This document shows positions 13,518-13,845 of a stretch of 13,845 bases of DNA, in pieces (the stretch's first letter is position 1; each line of letters starts with the position of its first letter). The translations under genes and the position numbers were made by a program. The stretch spans positions 1-13,845 of the forward strand of contig SFGN01000069.1 of assembly GCA_004556565.1 (NCBI GenBank). Reading direction: 5' to 3'. This stretch comes from Lachnospiraceae bacterium. Its GTDB lineage: Bacteria > Bacillota_A > Clostridia > Lachnospirales > Lachnospiraceae. The notes beneath the pieces were generated by a model. It saw only the letters and a program-made list of their open reading frames with translations. It was not told the DNA's origin and made no database searches.

Positions 13518-13845
13518 TTATTTCCGCAACTGAAGGTGGAGCGTCTGGCGTTTTTGATCAAAGGTGAAACCACGCATTTCGATGTCGGAAAGTGATGCTG
13601 ATTTCAGGGTGCTGGCTATCGCTGACAACTCGGCGAGCAGCCGGGTATCATCGGCCTGCGGGCGATATTTTTTCAGCGCCATCGTCACCTGGGAACGCAA
13701 ATTCACAATCCGCTTCTGCTCCGGGAACAGTGTTAAGAACTTTTTTTCCGCCTGGGTGCGGCTTTGCGCCACCTGTTCGCTGACGCTCCATAACGTCACG
13801 CCCCGTTCCACTACCAGCGCAACCAGAATCAGCAATATCGGCAGA
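13518..13845 (-). CDS. gspL: GspL, type II secretion protein, 3' part (5' end outside window)
   Basis: This is the C-terminal portion, about 108 residues, of the GspL family (YghE type). The reading frame is open to the window edge. Visible are a membrane helix (LPILLILVALVV, then ERGVTLW), a predicted coiled-coil linker (SEQVAQSRTQAEKKF) and the small periplasmic ferredoxin-like domain ending in FTFDQKRQTLHLQLRK. GspL links the cytoplasmic ATPase GspE to the inner-membrane platform through its missing N-terminal domain. It is followed one base later by gspM, the standard order. Confidence 0.9.
   Translation of the reverse strand, partial: LPILLILVALVVERGVTLWSVSEQVAQSRTQAEKKFLTLFPEQKRIVNLRSQVTMALKKYRPQADDTRLLAELSAIASTLKSASLSDIEMRGFTFDQKRQTLHLQLRK

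Noticed and set aside
13517..13573. Longer gspM start at 13573
   Set aside because: It lies inside gspL; the ATG at 13516 directly follows the gspL stop and gives the normal length.
1..13845. CRISPR arrays, tRNA genes, insertion sequences, prophage genes
   Set aside because: No regularly spaced repeats, tRNA-like folds, transposase or phage motifs were seen. The phase-variable polysialic acid O-acetyltransferase neuO, known from a prophage in some K1 strains, is not in this window.

Overview
The window is the right-hand part of a group 2 (ABC-transporter-dependent) capsule locus of an extraintestinal pathogenic Escherichia coli. It carries the polysialic acid gene set of serotype K1; the closely related K92 type cannot be excluded by eye. 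The evidence is the gene order kpsU-kpsC-kpsS, then convergent neuS-neuE-neuC-neuA-neuB-neuD-kpsT-kpsM, a JUMPstart/ops element ahead of kpsM, and type II secretion genes (gspM, gspL) beyond it. This is the known chromosomal setting of group 2 capsule islands next to the yghD/yghE-type gsp genes.

Layout. Positions 1-3842 (+ strand, moderate GC) hold the distal part of region 1: the 3' part of kpsU (CMP-Kdo synthetase) and complete kpsC and kpsS, which build the poly-beta-Kdo linker on the lipid acceptor. A 149-nt AT-rich gap follows, where two operons meet tail to tail. Positions 3992-10440 (- strand, very AT-rich) are region 2, the serotype-specific part. In transcription order the genes are neuD (sialic acid O-acetyltransferase), neuB (Neu5Ac synthase), neuA (CMP-Neu5Ac synthetase fused to an O-acetylesterase), neuC (UDP-GlcNAc 2-epimerase), neuE (role undefined, C-terminal membrane anchor) and neuS (polysialyltransferase). 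Positions 10490-11922 (- strand) are region 3, kpsT and kpsM, the ATPase and permease of the exporter. A leader of about 740 nt (11923-12663) runs back to the probable PR3 promoter. Positions 12980-13845 (- strand, higher GC) are backbone gspM and the 3' end of gspL.

How it works together. NeuC makes ManNAc from UDP-GlcNAc, NeuB condenses it with PEP to Neu5Ac, and NeuA activates it as CMP-Neu5Ac. NeuS, helped in some way by NeuE, polymerises it on the Kdo-primed lipid made by KpsS and KpsC using CMP-Kdo. KpsM/KpsT export the chain. Regions 3 and 2 form one transcription unit with start/stop overlaps at every junction except kpsT-neuD. RfaH antitermination at ops should let polymerase reach neuS, about 7 kb downstream.

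The core system is well known. The points most worth a second look are an A10 tract exactly at the domain boundary of neuA, where either slippage direction would yield a synthetase-only protein; the unexplained neuE; and unassigned dyads in the long kpsM leader. No RNA genes, insertion sequences or CRISPR arrays were seen.
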